From: Mytilus galloprovincialis
Taxonomy: Eukaryota > Mollusca > Bivalvia > Mytilida > Mytilidae
Assembly (NCBI RefSeq): GCF_965363235.1
Contig: NC_134844.1
Location: forward strand, 76,191,497-76,255,496
Length of the DNA: 64,000 nt
Direction: 5' to 3'
The notes below the pieces were generated by a model. That model did not search any database. It was not told the DNA's origin and saw only the letters and a program-made list of their open reading frames with translations. Both the position numbers and the translations under genes were made by a program. Shown here piece by piece: positions 11,801 to 23,840 of the stretch; the stretch's first letter is position 1, and every line of letters begins with the position of its first letter.

Positions 11801-14800
11801 TCAGATAAGGAAGAAGATTTGGTACCATTAAAACGTTTAATCCCGCTGCAATTGTTTCCACCTATCCTACGTCATGAATCTGATGTTCCGAAGTTGTCGT
11901 TTGTTGATGTGGTGTCTCGTTTTTTATATAGATTAGACCGTTGGTTTTTCCGTTTGAATGGTTTTACACTAGTAATTTTTTTAGAGTCTTGTATAGCTTG
12001 CTGTTCGGTTTGAGCCAAGGTTCCGTGTTAACGACCGTACCTTGACATATAATGCTTTACTTGTATAAATTGGTTCTTAGATAGGGAGTTGTCTCATTGA
12101 CACTCATACCACAACTTTCTATATCGAAGTAATCAACATTCGGAGCTATAATTTCTTAGTGTGACTTGCTTTCAAATACGGTATTATAACATGATTATGA
12201 AGCGTTGTCATGATATATAAGAGTAATTAAAAGAAATACTTCTTTATTGTTGCCTTTTTTTGCTTTATGTATTCAGTCAAGTCTGTGGAAATTTACTTTT
12301 ATTTTTTAAAGTTACCTTTTCTAGTCCTTGTAGCTTCCTTCAAATGAATTCGGACATCATATTCATGTTTGCAAATCTTAAACAATAGTCGTTCTAGAAA
12401 ACAAACGATTGATGGTTTAGTTTAGCATGTTAAGTTAAGTTTATGAATTATTCTTTTCTAGGCGAAAGTATACGTGCACTTCCATTGAGTTTCTTTTTAG
12501 TGATGCTCGAGACAAAAATATTTGAAAATCAAACACCTTAATTGAAACGGGGAAATGGTGAATAAACAATAAGCAATACTTTTGAGATATAGTTTTTCAT
12601 ATGTGACGTCATTTTTCTGCTGTTTCAGAAATTTCATATATTCAAATGTGACGTAATTTTTAATGCCTTTTCACTATCGTATGTGACGTCATTTTCATAA
12701 TTTACTGCGTTGAGGCTTGGACTGAGTCGGGTGCACGTTTGTCTATTCTGTGTTGGTCTTTCATTATGTATTCGTGTTTGTTTTATGTAATGAATTAATA
12801 CTTCAGTTTCATTATGTATATCTGTTATATTCATTTGATAAAATTTACTGTTTGCAATAGCATTAATTGTTCTAAATAATAAGGATGTTCTTATCCCAAG
12901 CATAAAAACTTCGCCGTATTTGACATAACCTTTTTCAACTTTTGATCTTCAGTGCTGTACAACTTTGTACGTTTTTTTGCTTTCGATCTTTTATATCTGG
13001 GCGTCACTGGTGAGTCTTGTGTGGACGAGGCGCGTTTTTGGCGTATTAAATTTTAAACCTGATGCTTTTTGTTATTCATTAATCATGTGTTTCTTTGTCT
13101 AATACGTTCTCCTATTTATTTGTATTGTAGTTCTGTAATATTATGTTGTCATTTCAATGTTATATTTAACATTGCCATTAAAGTGCGAGGTTTGGCATGC
13201 CACAAAACCAGGTTCAACCCACCATTTTTTCCTTTAAAAATGTCCTGTACCAAGTCAGGAATATGGCCATTGTTATATTATAGTTCGTTTCTGTGTGTGT
13301 TACAATTTAACGTTGCGTCCTTTGTTTTCTCTTATTTTTAAGTGTAAATTGACATTGCGAAAAGACGTGTCACGGTACTTGTCTATCCCTAATTCATGTA
13401 TTTGATTTTGATGTTATAATTGTTATTCTTGTAGGATTTTGTCTGATGCTTGGTCCGTTTCTGTGTGTGTTACATTGTAGTGTTGAGTCGTTGTTATCCT
13501 CTTATATTTATGCGTTTCTCTCAGTTTTAGTTTGTTACCCCGATTTTGTTTTTTGTCCATGGATTTATGAGTTTGAACAGCGGTATACTACTGTTGCCTT
13601 TATAAAGGACCTACAGTTTAGCTATATGTATAGAAGCAATCAGAGCTGTGCATGAGAGAGATATTAGCTTATTTAAATATATTATTCTAAAGGTTTTTTC
13701 TGGTTTCTTGGCTAATAAAACCCTCAATAACTAACAGTGTCCCAATATATCTCCCATTACAAATGCATTTAAATGCATCATACTTCCGATATTAACGTTT
13801 ATATAGTGTTTATTATCGAAAGGTTACTATGCGTTTACATTATTCAGATCTATGGGTAATTAACTCACCAAAACAATTGATTCCTAGCCATTTTTTCGCA
13901 TCGAAAGGGAGGTTGATGAACTTTAAACAGGTAATTCAGTTCGTTTCAAAGAATCACGCCTACGGTTGCTTTATGCAAACGGAAAATTAAAATCCGCAAA
14001 CCTTTTTATAATAATATTACATTCCATGTGTTTACTAATTTTGATTTTTGTAATCGTCAAATATTACATAAAATGTGTCAATTATATTTCGCAAATTACA
14101 TACTTGACTATCATCGGGGATTTTTTTTTTTTAAATGAAAATGTTGCAATGTATTTTGGGTTGAAGAGATACTCCGAAATATGCATGTCAATATACACAC
14201 AAAAACACATGGTTTAATATATATGATAATAAACTTATACCAATACGTGTGTAGTCTTCCTTTCTGTTCTCATCATCATCTTCTTTCTGTTCTTCATTTG
14301 TATACTTTTGCTGAAGTTTTCAAAGTAAACAATAATTGTTTTGGAAATTTTGTGTTTTGCATTGATCAAACGATCCATTTTATTTTCGGCAAATATTGAC
14401 AAATTAATATGTTATCTGAGTTTTTAAATCATTTATATACAATCAGGCTACACATTTTACGATAACATTTCAAATGTTCTTCAAAATATGTTTGTACTAC
14501 ATATTTTAACAATTACAGTCACAAACAGTCAAAGTACAAACAAATGCTACCTACAATTGATGTCGGCCTTTTTTTTAGCTCCATCCGTATAGGTCATATT
14601 CCTTATATTATAAACATTAAATTCAACAGTAAATTTCAACAAGATGATACATGGACCTCTTTTCCTTCAATAGTACCAATATAAGAAAAATAATTAAAAG
14701 AGAGGAAAATGTTTGGGCTACCAAAGCATACCCCTTTGAAGGGGCCAGCTACGAGTTTTACAAAAAAGTAAAGCACATTGGTTTGAAATATTAATAAGGA

Positions 14801-17800
14801 GAATATTGAATTAATTATTCGTTATTAGAAAGCAGTCACTATCAATTTTAGGCCAAACCATATCTAGATAAGAATAAGTTACATAAGTCCTTAGCCATTG
14901 TAGTGTTGGTATAGTCAGATATATATGGTATATGAATATGCTTACCTCTGGAGTAATACATCTAAATTGTTCTGAAATCTCTTCATTTGAAACATTCATA
15001 TTTTTCAAACGATTTATCTCGTTCTCTTCATAACGCCTGTGTGAATAGTCAATTTCACTTACAATAGTCAAAATCGCCTTTTCTAAATCATTCCACTTGA
15101 TATTAAAATCCGCCTCCGACATGGTGCCGTTTGTTTCATATTTTTCTAATGCATTTCTTTGTGTTATTATCAAGTCAAAATGTGGTAGTAATTTATTGTA
15201 CAATTGTGGTGAACACTTTTGTATTATTGTTAGCATCATCTTTATGTCTAGGTTAGCTGTTTTATTAGAACTAGTTGCTTTTATCTGACACAAACAAAAT
15301 TGAGTGATTACTGTTCCGTTTACTTTTTGATGCCCTGGTCGCGGATTACCATTCATGTCATAAAGTAATTTAACTTGCTGTTCAATTAAAACACTTTTTT
15401 CACACGGACTTGTGAGAGACTGCTTGCTACAACGACAACAGCGGACGGAAGGTTTTAAAATGTGAAACATAAAATGTTTATTATCATTCAAGAATGATTT
15501 CAAAGTATTATTTTTCAAGACGATAACATCAATAAATAATCTTAGTATAGAAGCGACTTTCACATAGAAGAAAAAACAAAACCTCCGATACAGTAATCCC
15601 TCATCTACTATTGTTTTCACAAGACATGAACCTGAAATAAATAAATTATATACACATCAATAAATAAGAAACTTTCACATAGAAGGAAAACTAAAACCTC
15701 CGATCTAGTAATCCATCATCTGCCATTGAAAATGAACCTAAAATAAATATATACCATACACAAACATTGGTTAAATAAGAAGGATATAAATTGAGGAAAT
15801 CCACGAATAAGTATGATGATTGTTTAGTTTCATTCCAAAGTTAAAACACACATAAAGGACTGGGTTCCGCAAAGTTTGAATCTGATGATGAACCATATTG
15901 CTTTGAAAACTCCTTAAAGATGAAGTTTACAGATATCACATGAATTCTATAGAAAATGAATGAAAGTATGTTCCATAGCTTAACAAAATTTGAGGCAAAG
16001 ACAATAGGATTGAGAATTGAAATAAATGAAAATTAATTGGATTACTTAGTTATAATGTTGACAAATCTGAAAACAATTAACTGCGATAATGTTGTGAAAA
16101 TATGATAAAATATATATATTCAAATGTCAAATTGTTTCAGTTAAAGACGAGTTTCACCAATTGTGTCATTGGTGATGCATTTGTGACGTCACAACTGTAA
16201 ATAAATTTCTAACATTTGCACATTGTCTGTCTTTGGATAACATTGTGAACGTCGTTTTAATTGGTCGACCTTCTTATGCGTGTTGCCAGTTTCAAATGAA
16301 GTGTTTTATGTACAACAGCCAAAGTTCATGACCAATGATGGCATGTGAACTGGTAAGCGATTGAACTCTTGGTCATTGTCTCTCTAGCCCATAACATGGT
16401 ATCTATTAACGTCAAAGTTAACAGTATTCATATATTTAGTTAAATCTTTAGTATTGTCTTGAGCAGAATAATTCATTTAATGAATGGCTATTATTTATTT
16501 TGATTTCATTGAACCATAAAATAATTTTTTGACTTCTCACATTGAATAATCCGAGTAGCGGATTATGTAGTTTAAACATATTTATTTATAGTGGATTGGG
16601 AAACAAGTTTTGCAACTTATATTAATTCATTTCCACTTTGCGTGTTCGAATGCTGCCTTGTAGCGGCATTAGCCTACTCTTTTTCGAAATCTACAAGGGT
16701 GTCTTTAACGTGCAAGAGATATGGTTCTCTCTTAACACGGGTCAGCCATTTATCGTCCCCTTGCGACGGACTATCATCGTTTCCTCAAGACCATTCTCAC
16801 AGATGGTGTCAAGGGAGAGCCGAAAATTGAGTTCCTGAAATTTTCATCCCAAACGGGAATCGAACTGGGAACCTTTGTGTTAGTAGTCCGATGCACTAAC
16901 CACCACGGCGGATTATGTAAAATGTGAAGAGTCAAAAATTAATTTATGGTTCAATAAATTCAAAATAAATTATTGCCATTCATTATAAATTAATTTCTAT
17001 CAAACATAAGGCTCAAAGAACTTTTTACATTATTTATATTAACAATAACAAAAAACACATGTTGGCGTATGAATACACAAAAGAATGAATGAACTGTCAT
17101 GGCCAACACGTCATTGGAAAAGTATGAGACAGGTAAACTCTTTCCAAAAACAACAGTTTACTGTGGATTATTGATTTTTAAATGTGCAGTTATGGAAAGC
17201 TGAGTTAGAAATAAACCCGGAAGACATGAAGTTATTTGACGATAAGGCGGCATTCATAGTGTTTACGTTTGGAGTGTCACGAGCCGCCAAAACTGAGATC
17301 ACACTGTCACTAGCAGAATTGTTTTGTAGAGCCAACGGCATTGGCATCCCAGTCTGTGGCGTTGCGCGTCCTGTGGATAGAGCTGAAAGTGTGTCGCTCA
17401 TTGATTTCTTTTTGAGGGTAGAACAATCCCGACTGTAGCTTCATACAGACGCCTCATTCCGGTGACCGCTCATTTACATAATATGTCGGATTTCGAAGCC
17501 AGCGTCACTCATTGCTTGGATCGCTGTTGCCCGGAGACAATTAGCTGTGTACATTATACTACAACAGGCATTTTTCGACACATCTGCCATAAATCTAGTT
17601 AATTGGTAAGATTTGACCGATTTGTTAGTGTACCATAGTTGTAAAATGTTCGGAGTTTTGGACGACAACGCATCTTTATTAATGTGATTGAAAAGTGAAG
17701 TTGCATCTGGATCAGTTTTCAAAATCAGCAATTTCAATGAAGCAACTGGGCAGCGTTCGCCTTTACAGGAATACATTAGTTTGTCATTTATAGTTTCTCC

Positions 17801-19983
17801 AGAGTCTAATCCGCCTTGCCAATTTTTCTGTTTCATTTCGTGTGACAAACAGGCATATTCATGATTGTTTTCATCAAAGTGAAATTCAAACGAGTTCATC
17901 TGAAGTTGTTGATTAAATTCTATCCCACGGGTCACAAAATGCATAGCAATATTATACCATACACGGAATCTGAGGATAATTGGACCATCAGATGATCATC
18001 AGTATAGGTAAAAATTTATGTCTTCCAAGTTATTCATGGTTATAATCTGTTTATGTTTTGTAGGACGAGAGAGACCTTTTTTGAGGTTTTTCTTTAATTT
18101 TCCATCAAGAGTTTTATTCGCCTTTCTAAATTCTTTATCGCGAACGATATCAATATCCCTATCTAAATCATGAATGTGGCGGTTGAGTGCTGCCCTTATG
18201 TTTTTCATTGAATTTTTGTGATATTCTTTTGACTGGGCAGTTGACATTTCCTTGCCTCTTTTTTCGGAAAATTTTGGGGTTGCCTCGGCGTAAAATTACC
18301 TAAAACATTGTTTAATTCCTCTGTTTCAGTAGTTGCGAAATCCAATACTTAATCCAGGGCTTCTGAAAAATAACAAAATAAGAAATTCAATTTGATTTTC
18401 AATCATAGGAAAGAGGAAATATTCAATATTGGTAGAAAACAGCAAATAAAGTTTAATTAGTATAAAGATTCAGATAGCTGAGTGGCAGAGCGCTCATGTT
18501 TTTTGAGAGGTCCCTTGTTCAAATCCTAGTCTGAATTTACATCGTTTTATTTTGAGTGTATAGGAGAACAGTTGTGTTTGTACATTGTATCTAACTTATT
18601 TATTCTAGTATTACAAAATGATATAAAACAAGGTTTCCATAAGTTTGTATTTACCTTGGAAAACTTTGACTCCCAACTTCGTGGTTTTTTTTCGTTGATT
18701 CAGTCTGTCGACTGTCTTGTAGGTCTTTCAGTTATTCTGGGGTAACAGTTTTAAATCGTTTCTGTGATGTTTGAAGCCCAGAAACTGTAGGCCTTTTAAC
18801 TTCAACCGGCTTGGGTGCCAACGGAATCTGCGATGGGGCCTGTGGCTGCAGTTGTTGTGCCAATCCAGGATTTTCGGGAGCAATGCTAAGCTCAACAAGT
18901 TCAATATTTTGCAAGTCATCTGTAAACAACCATCCCAATAAATATTCGTCATCGTACAAGTCCATTTCAATCAACTTTTCGCCCCCACGATGTCGAAATC
19001 CGGCACCTCTTTCATTTTTGCCTTACTAATATTGAACAGACGACAGGAGTTGGGGCGGGGCGGAATCATACAGTATATGTAGTTCGGGGTTAGATGGGTA
19101 GGATAACACATTTAAAACATTTAAAACAACAAATGATTGAACAAAACTTTATTATTTTGCTCTAAATCGTATTGCTACGAATGTATCAAGTAAAAGAATT
19201 TTCGAATCAATAAAAAAATAGTTCCGGTAAAAGTGGGCGTGTCGCCATAGAAATTGACAACATTGAAAATAATACTAATACTTTTAACCAATCAGAAGAC
19301 AGTAAATACACCAAATTTATTTATTCTTGTGTGTTTAAGAAAAGAGTCAATCCACATAATTAATAATGTCAACTATAGATTTTACCAACTTTGCTTACAG
19401 TATAAATTGACCATCAAAATAAAAACACAAAAAGATTAAAAAACTAGTACTTGATTTTTCAAAAAAGAAACCCAAATGAATGTATTCCCCGTTGACAATG
19501 TTGACTATTGTGTCTTCAAATTGTGTTGATACTGTTAAACCAAGGGCGTTAGTAATATTTGTATCAGTGTAACACCTAGCTCAGTAGCATTTGAAGCTAT
19601 TGAGGAAAATGGAAACTTTTACCTGAAGCTTGTTTTTGTTCTTGCACGTGGTCTTCTGATCCTGAATCCTTCTCTAAGTTAACAGCTTGTATTTTACCCT
19701 GTAGAAGTTCTGGAGCAACGAGCTGTTCTGCTTCGGAACTTGCGACTTTCCTTAGTCGGTCCTCTTGAAGTTCGTGTGTTGACTGATTTCTTTTACATAT
19801 CACTATTGTATCTTCATGTGGTGGGTTAATAGAACACCTTGACCTCTTAAATCTTTCTTGTGATGCCTGGATAGCTGTCTCTGTCTGTTTCGAGTTATCG
19901 TCGACCGTTGTTATTTTGCGTATACTAGCATATGCATTTTCCGATTTCCGTTGCGACATTATCTTCACCATATCTATTCGTAT
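8819..19983 (-). CDS. HEPN-domain protein, copy A (DZIP3-like; 3' end not found)
   Basis: Six exons with open frame and matching phases: 19623-19983, 14946-15631, 14241-14310, 12316-12393, 10386-10433, 8819-9118. The likely start is ATG at 19959 (MSQRKS) or 19971. The first exon is polar and low in hydrophobics. The 686-bp second exon carries the DZIP3-type HEPN domain: an ILRLFIDVIV helix, a CCRC cluster, and ITQRNALEK followed by DFNIKWNDLEKAI. The R-x4-H motif has Lys instead of His. Then come a charged linker, a small basic exon and a conserved 300-bp exon (ETCYIKWKIETPDETK ... ELEKAADYMDTPFRIKF). No terminal exon like that of copy B was seen; reading on past 8819 adds only eight residues. 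HEPN domains of this type are often RNA-related or defence-linked, but a function here is unknown. Confidence 0.72.
9560..9680 (+). repeat. Fragment of the ACGAAACGCGCGTCTGGCG repeat
   Basis: Contains AACGAAACGCGCGTCTGGCG and CCTGGTATCTATGATGAG, the signature of a very common mussel repeat. It lies in an intron of HEPN copy A. Other pieces: 12900-13062, 28800-28912, 29485-29930, 37083-37285 and 38196-38232. Confidence 0.65.
10961..11545. mobile_element. Foldback MITE with two nested inverted-repeat pairs
   Basis: Outer ends: AAAGGAGTATGTTCAGTAAG and the inverse of CTTACCGGACCTACTCCTTT, each continuing into GGCCCCAAA. Inner arms at about 11187-11231 and 11290-11333 are inverted copies carrying GAAAGTGGCCGCAT and GTGTTCAT. 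About 585 bp with no coding capacity; the 79-residue frame across it is a by-product. In an intron of HEPN copy A. Confidence 0.8.
11812..12120 (+). repeat. Diverged mussel repeat (CAATCATACCACATCTT family)
   Basis: Shares ATTTGGTACCATTAAAACG, TTTTACACTAGTAATTTTT, GAGCCAAGGTTCCGTGTT and an end GTCTCATTGACACTCATACC. The 64-residue frame over it is not a gene. In an intron of HEPN copy A. Confidence 0.55.
12900..13062 (+). repeat. Fragment of the GCGTCTGGCG repeat
   Basis: GGCGTCACTGGTGAGTCTTG, GACGAGGCGCGTTTTTGGCG and TTTTAAACCTGATGC match the repeat seen at 29485-29930. Diverged copy, in an intron of HEPN copy A. Confidence 0.55.
13135..13610 (+). repeat. Mussel dispersed repeat (TTTCTGTGTGTGTTACA family)
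   Basis: Two partial units share TTTCTGTGTGTGTTACA and TTCTCTTAT/ATCCTCTTAT. The second continues to GTCCATGGATTTATGAGTTT and GCGGTATACTACTGTTGCC, an end common in mussel DNA. The two frames of 69 and 90 residues over it are not genes. Confidence 0.55.
15668..15745 (-). pseudogene. Partial duplicate of the HEPN exon 5' end
   Basis: About 78 bases repeat the start of the HEPN exon of copy A and its acceptor (15557-15640): the copy reads SMADDGLLDRRF then a stop. It lies just upstream of the real exon in the same orientation. It is a decoy acceptor with too little frame to be used. Confidence 0.65.
16463..17000. mobile_element. Palindromic MITE split by a SINE
   Basis: Arms 16463-16556 and 16920-17000 are inverted copies of about 85 bp with matching words ATGAATGGC, ATTTATTTTGA, TTGAACCATAAA, TTTTTTGACT and TCACATT. 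Without the SINE the two arms would meet at a short centre (GGATTATGTA). No coding capacity. Confidence 0.7.
16570..16908 (-). mobile_element. tRNA-derived SINE with target duplication
   Basis: On the minus strand it opens with a tRNA-like head: A box TGGTTAGTGCATCGG and B box AGTTCGATTCCC. A body of about 250 bp follows (TTAAGAGAGAACCATATC, GCAAAGTGGAAATG) and a TATAAATAAATA tail. The 11-bp duplication CGGATTATGTA is at 16559-16569 and 16909-16919. The body is a common mollusc SINE by memory. It has landed in the centre of a palindromic element. Confidence 0.8.
17168..18965 (-). pseudogene. Dead Crypton-type tyrosine recombinase (DUF3504-like)
   Basis: A first exon (18655-18965: MDLYDDEYLLGWLFTDDL ... 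QDSRQTESTKKNHEVG) ends at an AAG|GTAAAT donor; after an intron (18363-18654) the frame resumes with LDFATTETEELNNVLGNF, then KNIRAALNRHIHDLDRDID, RPTKHKQI, LRFRVWYNIAMHFV, and a catalytic part: CLRATAIQAMSDAGFE-x-RHIM, SGHRNEASV, SYSRDCSTLKKKSM. The Arg, His, His and Tyr expected of a tyrosine recombinase are recognisable. The tail ends HNCTFKNQ. Broken by about six in-frame stops, for example TAA after VTPE near 18734, TGA TGA near 17999 and CGA-to-TGA before SYSRD near 17430, and at least two frameshifts. Lies in the first intron of HEPN copy A, same strand. Confidence 0.8.
18470..18540 (+). pseudogene. Degenerate tRNA-like sequence
   Basis: TTCAGAT and GTCTGAA can pair as a 7-bp acceptor stem; TAGCTGAGTGGCAGAGCG is a fair A box and TTGTTCAAATCC a fair B box. 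The T stem pairs poorly and the base before the would-be TTT anticodon is G, not T. It is probably a tRNA pseudogene or SINE head. It sits in the intron of the dead Crypton gene. Confidence 0.45.
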
Positions 19984-20948
19984 CTGTAAAACTTAAGATA
20001 TAGCTCGAATCAAAATTGTTATTGTTATACAGCACATTCGTTTTGACGGTCAGCAAAAAAAGATGTCATGATTATTAACGACTTGTATGACAAGTAAAAG
20101 AATACATACAACATAATACATCTTCAAAATTTGACTTTAATGTAACTTTGCCTTTTGTAAGAAAATGTCAAGATAAACAATGAACGCAATGTGTAGATTT
20201 CCTAGAAGACGAAAAAAGTCTTTTAAAGATTCAAACGTCATGTATTCTATTATTTGTATAGATTTTGAGACAAAACAAATGCAGACTTGTATGATTGTTT
20301 TTGGTCAGCAAGCCAACCATATGGATTTAACAATCATCTGATGGATTGTTTTCTTAGAACGATTCAAATACAGCCATTATACACACTGGATAAGGTGGTT
20401 TTCTGACGTAAAATTTATACAAGCTAAAACTGTAATTCATGTTATTAAAACATACATAAGCACGAACAAGAACCAAAATACAATCACCAAAAAATGCACA
20501 TAGCATTTATAATATATAACATATATATGGTGGTGGGAATTAGGCTAAAAACATACAAAGTAATTCTATAAAAGGTAATGTTAAATTATGTGGCTAAATA
20601 TTATTCTAGTAATGGAACCAAAGGGTCCCAATAGAGGAGGCTTAATTATAAAAAAAAACACATTTTGTCTACAATTAGATTTTCATTGAAATGAAATGGA
20701 GGCTTGCAACTGTTATTTGAATTTCACATAGTTTAGTTCTATTAATAAACAATTATGATAAGAGTACTATGTTTTATTATTTTTTTTTAATCTTATTACT
20801 TTCTGTTCCTCCTAAATTTCAAAATAAAATATCTTGTCATTAGTTTGATGCGATATTATGCTACAACAATCAACAGTAATGCTTGCAATTGGTGTTAACC
20901 CTTGCCCAAGTAGCATTTGGAGCAATTAAGGAAAATTTAAACTTGAAC

Positions 20949-21282
20949 CTGAGGTTTGTTCTTGTTCTTGCATGTGGTCTGGTGATCCTATAAAAGCTTT
21001 TATAATATCCTGTCGAAGTTCCGTAACAAGTTGTTCTGCTACGGAACTTGCGACTCTTCCTATTTGGTCCTTCTTCTGATCGTGTGTCGACTGTACTCGC
21101 TGATATATCACCGTTTCGTCTTCTTGTGGTGCGTCATTTGTACTCCTTGGCCTCCTAGGTCTGACTTGTGTTGCCTTGGTAGCTGTTTTCGGCTGTGTCC
21201 ACGTCTTGTCAGCAGTTGTACTTGGATACAAAATTCTTGTTTCCCACCGTGACATTCTATTAATATCTGGTAAACTAAACAT
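20949..21282 (-). CDS. Duplicate first coding exon of HEPN gene copy A
   Basis: Reads MSRWETRILYPSTTADKTW ... ASSVAEQLVTELRQDI ... QEQEQTS and leaves phase 1 at a CAG|GT donor, exactly as the exon at 19623-19983 does (MSQRKSENAY ... ASSEAEQLVAPELLQG ... EQKQAS). ATG is at 21255; the exon may start at 21266 or 21282. Flanking intron bases are also alike, so a segment of about 1.3 kb was duplicated. Joined to the HEPN exon at 15631, it keeps frame. The two cannot be spliced to each other in frame by these sites, so they look like alternative or redundant first exons. It might also be the relic of a third gene copy. Confidence 0.6.
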
Positions 21283-23129
21283 CTAAATTGAATTAAAATT
21301 GATATAAAACACAATAAAAAAGCAATAGGGGATCAAATAATTACAATGTATATCATGAATTTTTACGATTTATATTAATTTAAGTATGTTTTAATCATAT
21401 AATTTTCTTCAGTGATACAAAGATACAAGAAAACAGGGATTTTATTAAGGTATTCAGTAAGTGAAATTTAATAATATAGTTTCAGGGACAGAATTAAAAA
21501 GCGTTGTTAAATCCATTGTTTAAAGAATAGGATGATGATGGGGATGTCATTGCAACATTGATGGTTTAAATCGTTATATAGTCAAACAGGTACATTTTGT
21601 ATTATGAGTTATGAAAGCTTGAGATGCTAAAACAGTTATTCAAGAAATCTCTTTTTAGCATGAATTGGTGATGTTTTGCTCATGTCGAATGTTAATGTGA
21701 TTTGGGCCCTTTGGAATAAGAAATTCGTTTTCTTTTTCTTTTGTACAAAACAAAGAGTATGTTTCATTTTTTTAACTCAAATAATGCAACAAAAGTTTGA
21801 CTTATATCAAATGAAAGTAGAACACCATTAACTCTTTAGAGATATGTATCCTATATTTAGGATTTTGTATAATTTGTTTAGAATATATCTTAAATTGGGG
21901 TATAATTTATAAAAAAAATTATTGAATTATTTTCAGTATAACAAAATAATATAAGTGAGTAAACACAGTTAATACTACGAATATGAACAGAAGAACAATA
22001 AACGCACTGGAACGTGTTACATTTTACCCGCTTAAATCCTATCTGTGACATAAATGCAGTGGAGGATTATGTTATTGGTTATAGAACTGTTCAATTCATA
22101 ATTCAATAAGCCTTGTAGCAACTTTACCTGACCATATAGGAAAATAGGTATTTAGTCGGATCTTAACACGTACTTGTGATTTGGTTAAAACCGGTTTTGT
22201 TCAAAATATACGAAGAAATGTCGAAATGTTCAGGACCTAATTAAATCCGTATTTCGGTAGGATGGTGCAAGCATACGATTTTTATTGCGTCTTACACTTT
22301 GAGAAGCGAATAATCTTCAACTACTTTATTCAAATATTGTGTAAAAACGTTATTTTTGAGCTATGAAAGTCAAGTGGCTCGAGTATTTTTCTGAGGAAGT
22401 TTTAAAAATTGCAAAGAAATATTTTTACATTGGGTTAGCTTTCATTAGTCTTAACTATCTATAGATTAACAACTTTAGGTTATATTTATAATTTAGAATC
22501 ATCATTCAAGGTGGGGGACGATTTCGCAGATAATTAATTATATTGATGTGCCATTTGTATGCAAGAGTGACATTTCGTTGTATTATGTGCCAATTCGAAA
22601 AAGTTATGTGAGTATTCTCTCCCCTTAACAGGTTCATTATTTTATAATTAAGTTTAGGTTTCTGATATAATTTTAAATAATTACAAAATGTATCAATTCA
22701 ATATATTTCAGTTTTTGTTATTGGTGTATCAAAAACATTGATGTACGAATATAATTTCATAAATTTGAAACGTTTAGAATGATTACATACCAATATAAAG
22801 AACCGTTCATCATTTTTGAAAAAGACTATGAATGAAAATCGATTAATTTATCTTCCCTTGGTGACAGATTGATTGGGAAATGAACCAGCGTAATATAATG
22901 GTAATCACAGAGAGGGACCAGCAAGCAATTTTTAATTGTAGCTTATTCAACGTTAAAACAATTTTCCACTATAAACGAATGTTACTTAATACAAATATAA
23001 GGACTTTGTTAGCTAAATCTACAAATTTTATTAGATATTATGATTTTTTATTGCAATAGATTAATATGCTAAATAAGGTACTTAATCATGTTAACAGAGG
23101 ATATTGATGTTGACATTTAGCGAATACCT
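21283..23129. other. No recognisable feature
   Basis: AT-rich stretch upstream of the HEPN copy A first exons. Its promoter could lie here, but I see no firm TATA or initiator context to call. Confidence 0.35.
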
Positions 23130-23840
23130 TATACGATGTTTCTACGACTCGCAATCGAAATTTTGTGTTGATAATGTAATTGATGTCCATTGTATTATAT
23201 GTAATTATTACGTTGTCATTACTCCCAGTTGGACGATACCATCCGGTATCAAACGTTAAAGAAAGTTTTAATGTTCATAGCATATTGCGTTACGCCCTTT
23301 GGAAATTATTAATTCGTTAACTCTTTTTTTTTAAGGAAATACCAATGGAAATGCCAATGGAACAAAACGGCTGAATGAGTGAGGATGAAAAAAAGTAATA
23401 ACTTTACATTCATGTATAATGATATTCATATTGACAGTTAATATATTCTAATTTGTCGAAGAAAATTTATTTCTGAGAAATAAGGAGTATCGAATGATGA
23501 GCCATATAAAGGCTCGGTCCCCAGGGGTGGATAGTTGTTTTGGCCTTCTCTAAAACAGAAACTAAATTAGAATGGATAATTGTACTTAAGTTATTGTAGT
23601 ATCATTATACATAACAATTAGGATTCTGGCAAATTATTAATCTTATCTGTAAAGCGTTATATAACAAAGCAAAACTTAAAATGTAAAAAAATACATACGT
23701 GTATAAGTTAAACCTGACACACCCGTGATATCTTATAAATCTAATTTTAGAAAATGTAAAAACTAACTTGATAAAATGTAAAGATCGATATGAGTCTGTA
23801 ACGCTACAACCAAGGTATGTACTGTATATTCAGAAATGAT
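23130..23840. repeat. Segment duplicated at 37500-38110 and 39700-40050
   Basis: Shares with the other segments the order: CGATGTTTCTACGACT, AACGTTAAAGAAAGTTTTAA, TGGAAATGCCAATGGAACAA, TACATAACAATTAGGATTC, AAAACTTAAAATGTAAAAAA, ATCTAATTTTAGAAAATG and AAGATCGATA. Identity is patchy, so the duplication is old. Overlaps the putative last exon of the cysteine-rich gene. Confidence 0.55.

Noticed and set aside
17184-17438. Plus-strand frame of 84 residues
   Set aside because: Antisense shadow of the Crypton relic, whose minus-strand reading matches the recombinase family.
18728-18970. Second minus-strand frame of 80 residues over the Crypton first exon
   Set aside because: The other frame reads MDLYDDEYLLGWLF and continues into recombinase-type text; this one is its shadow.
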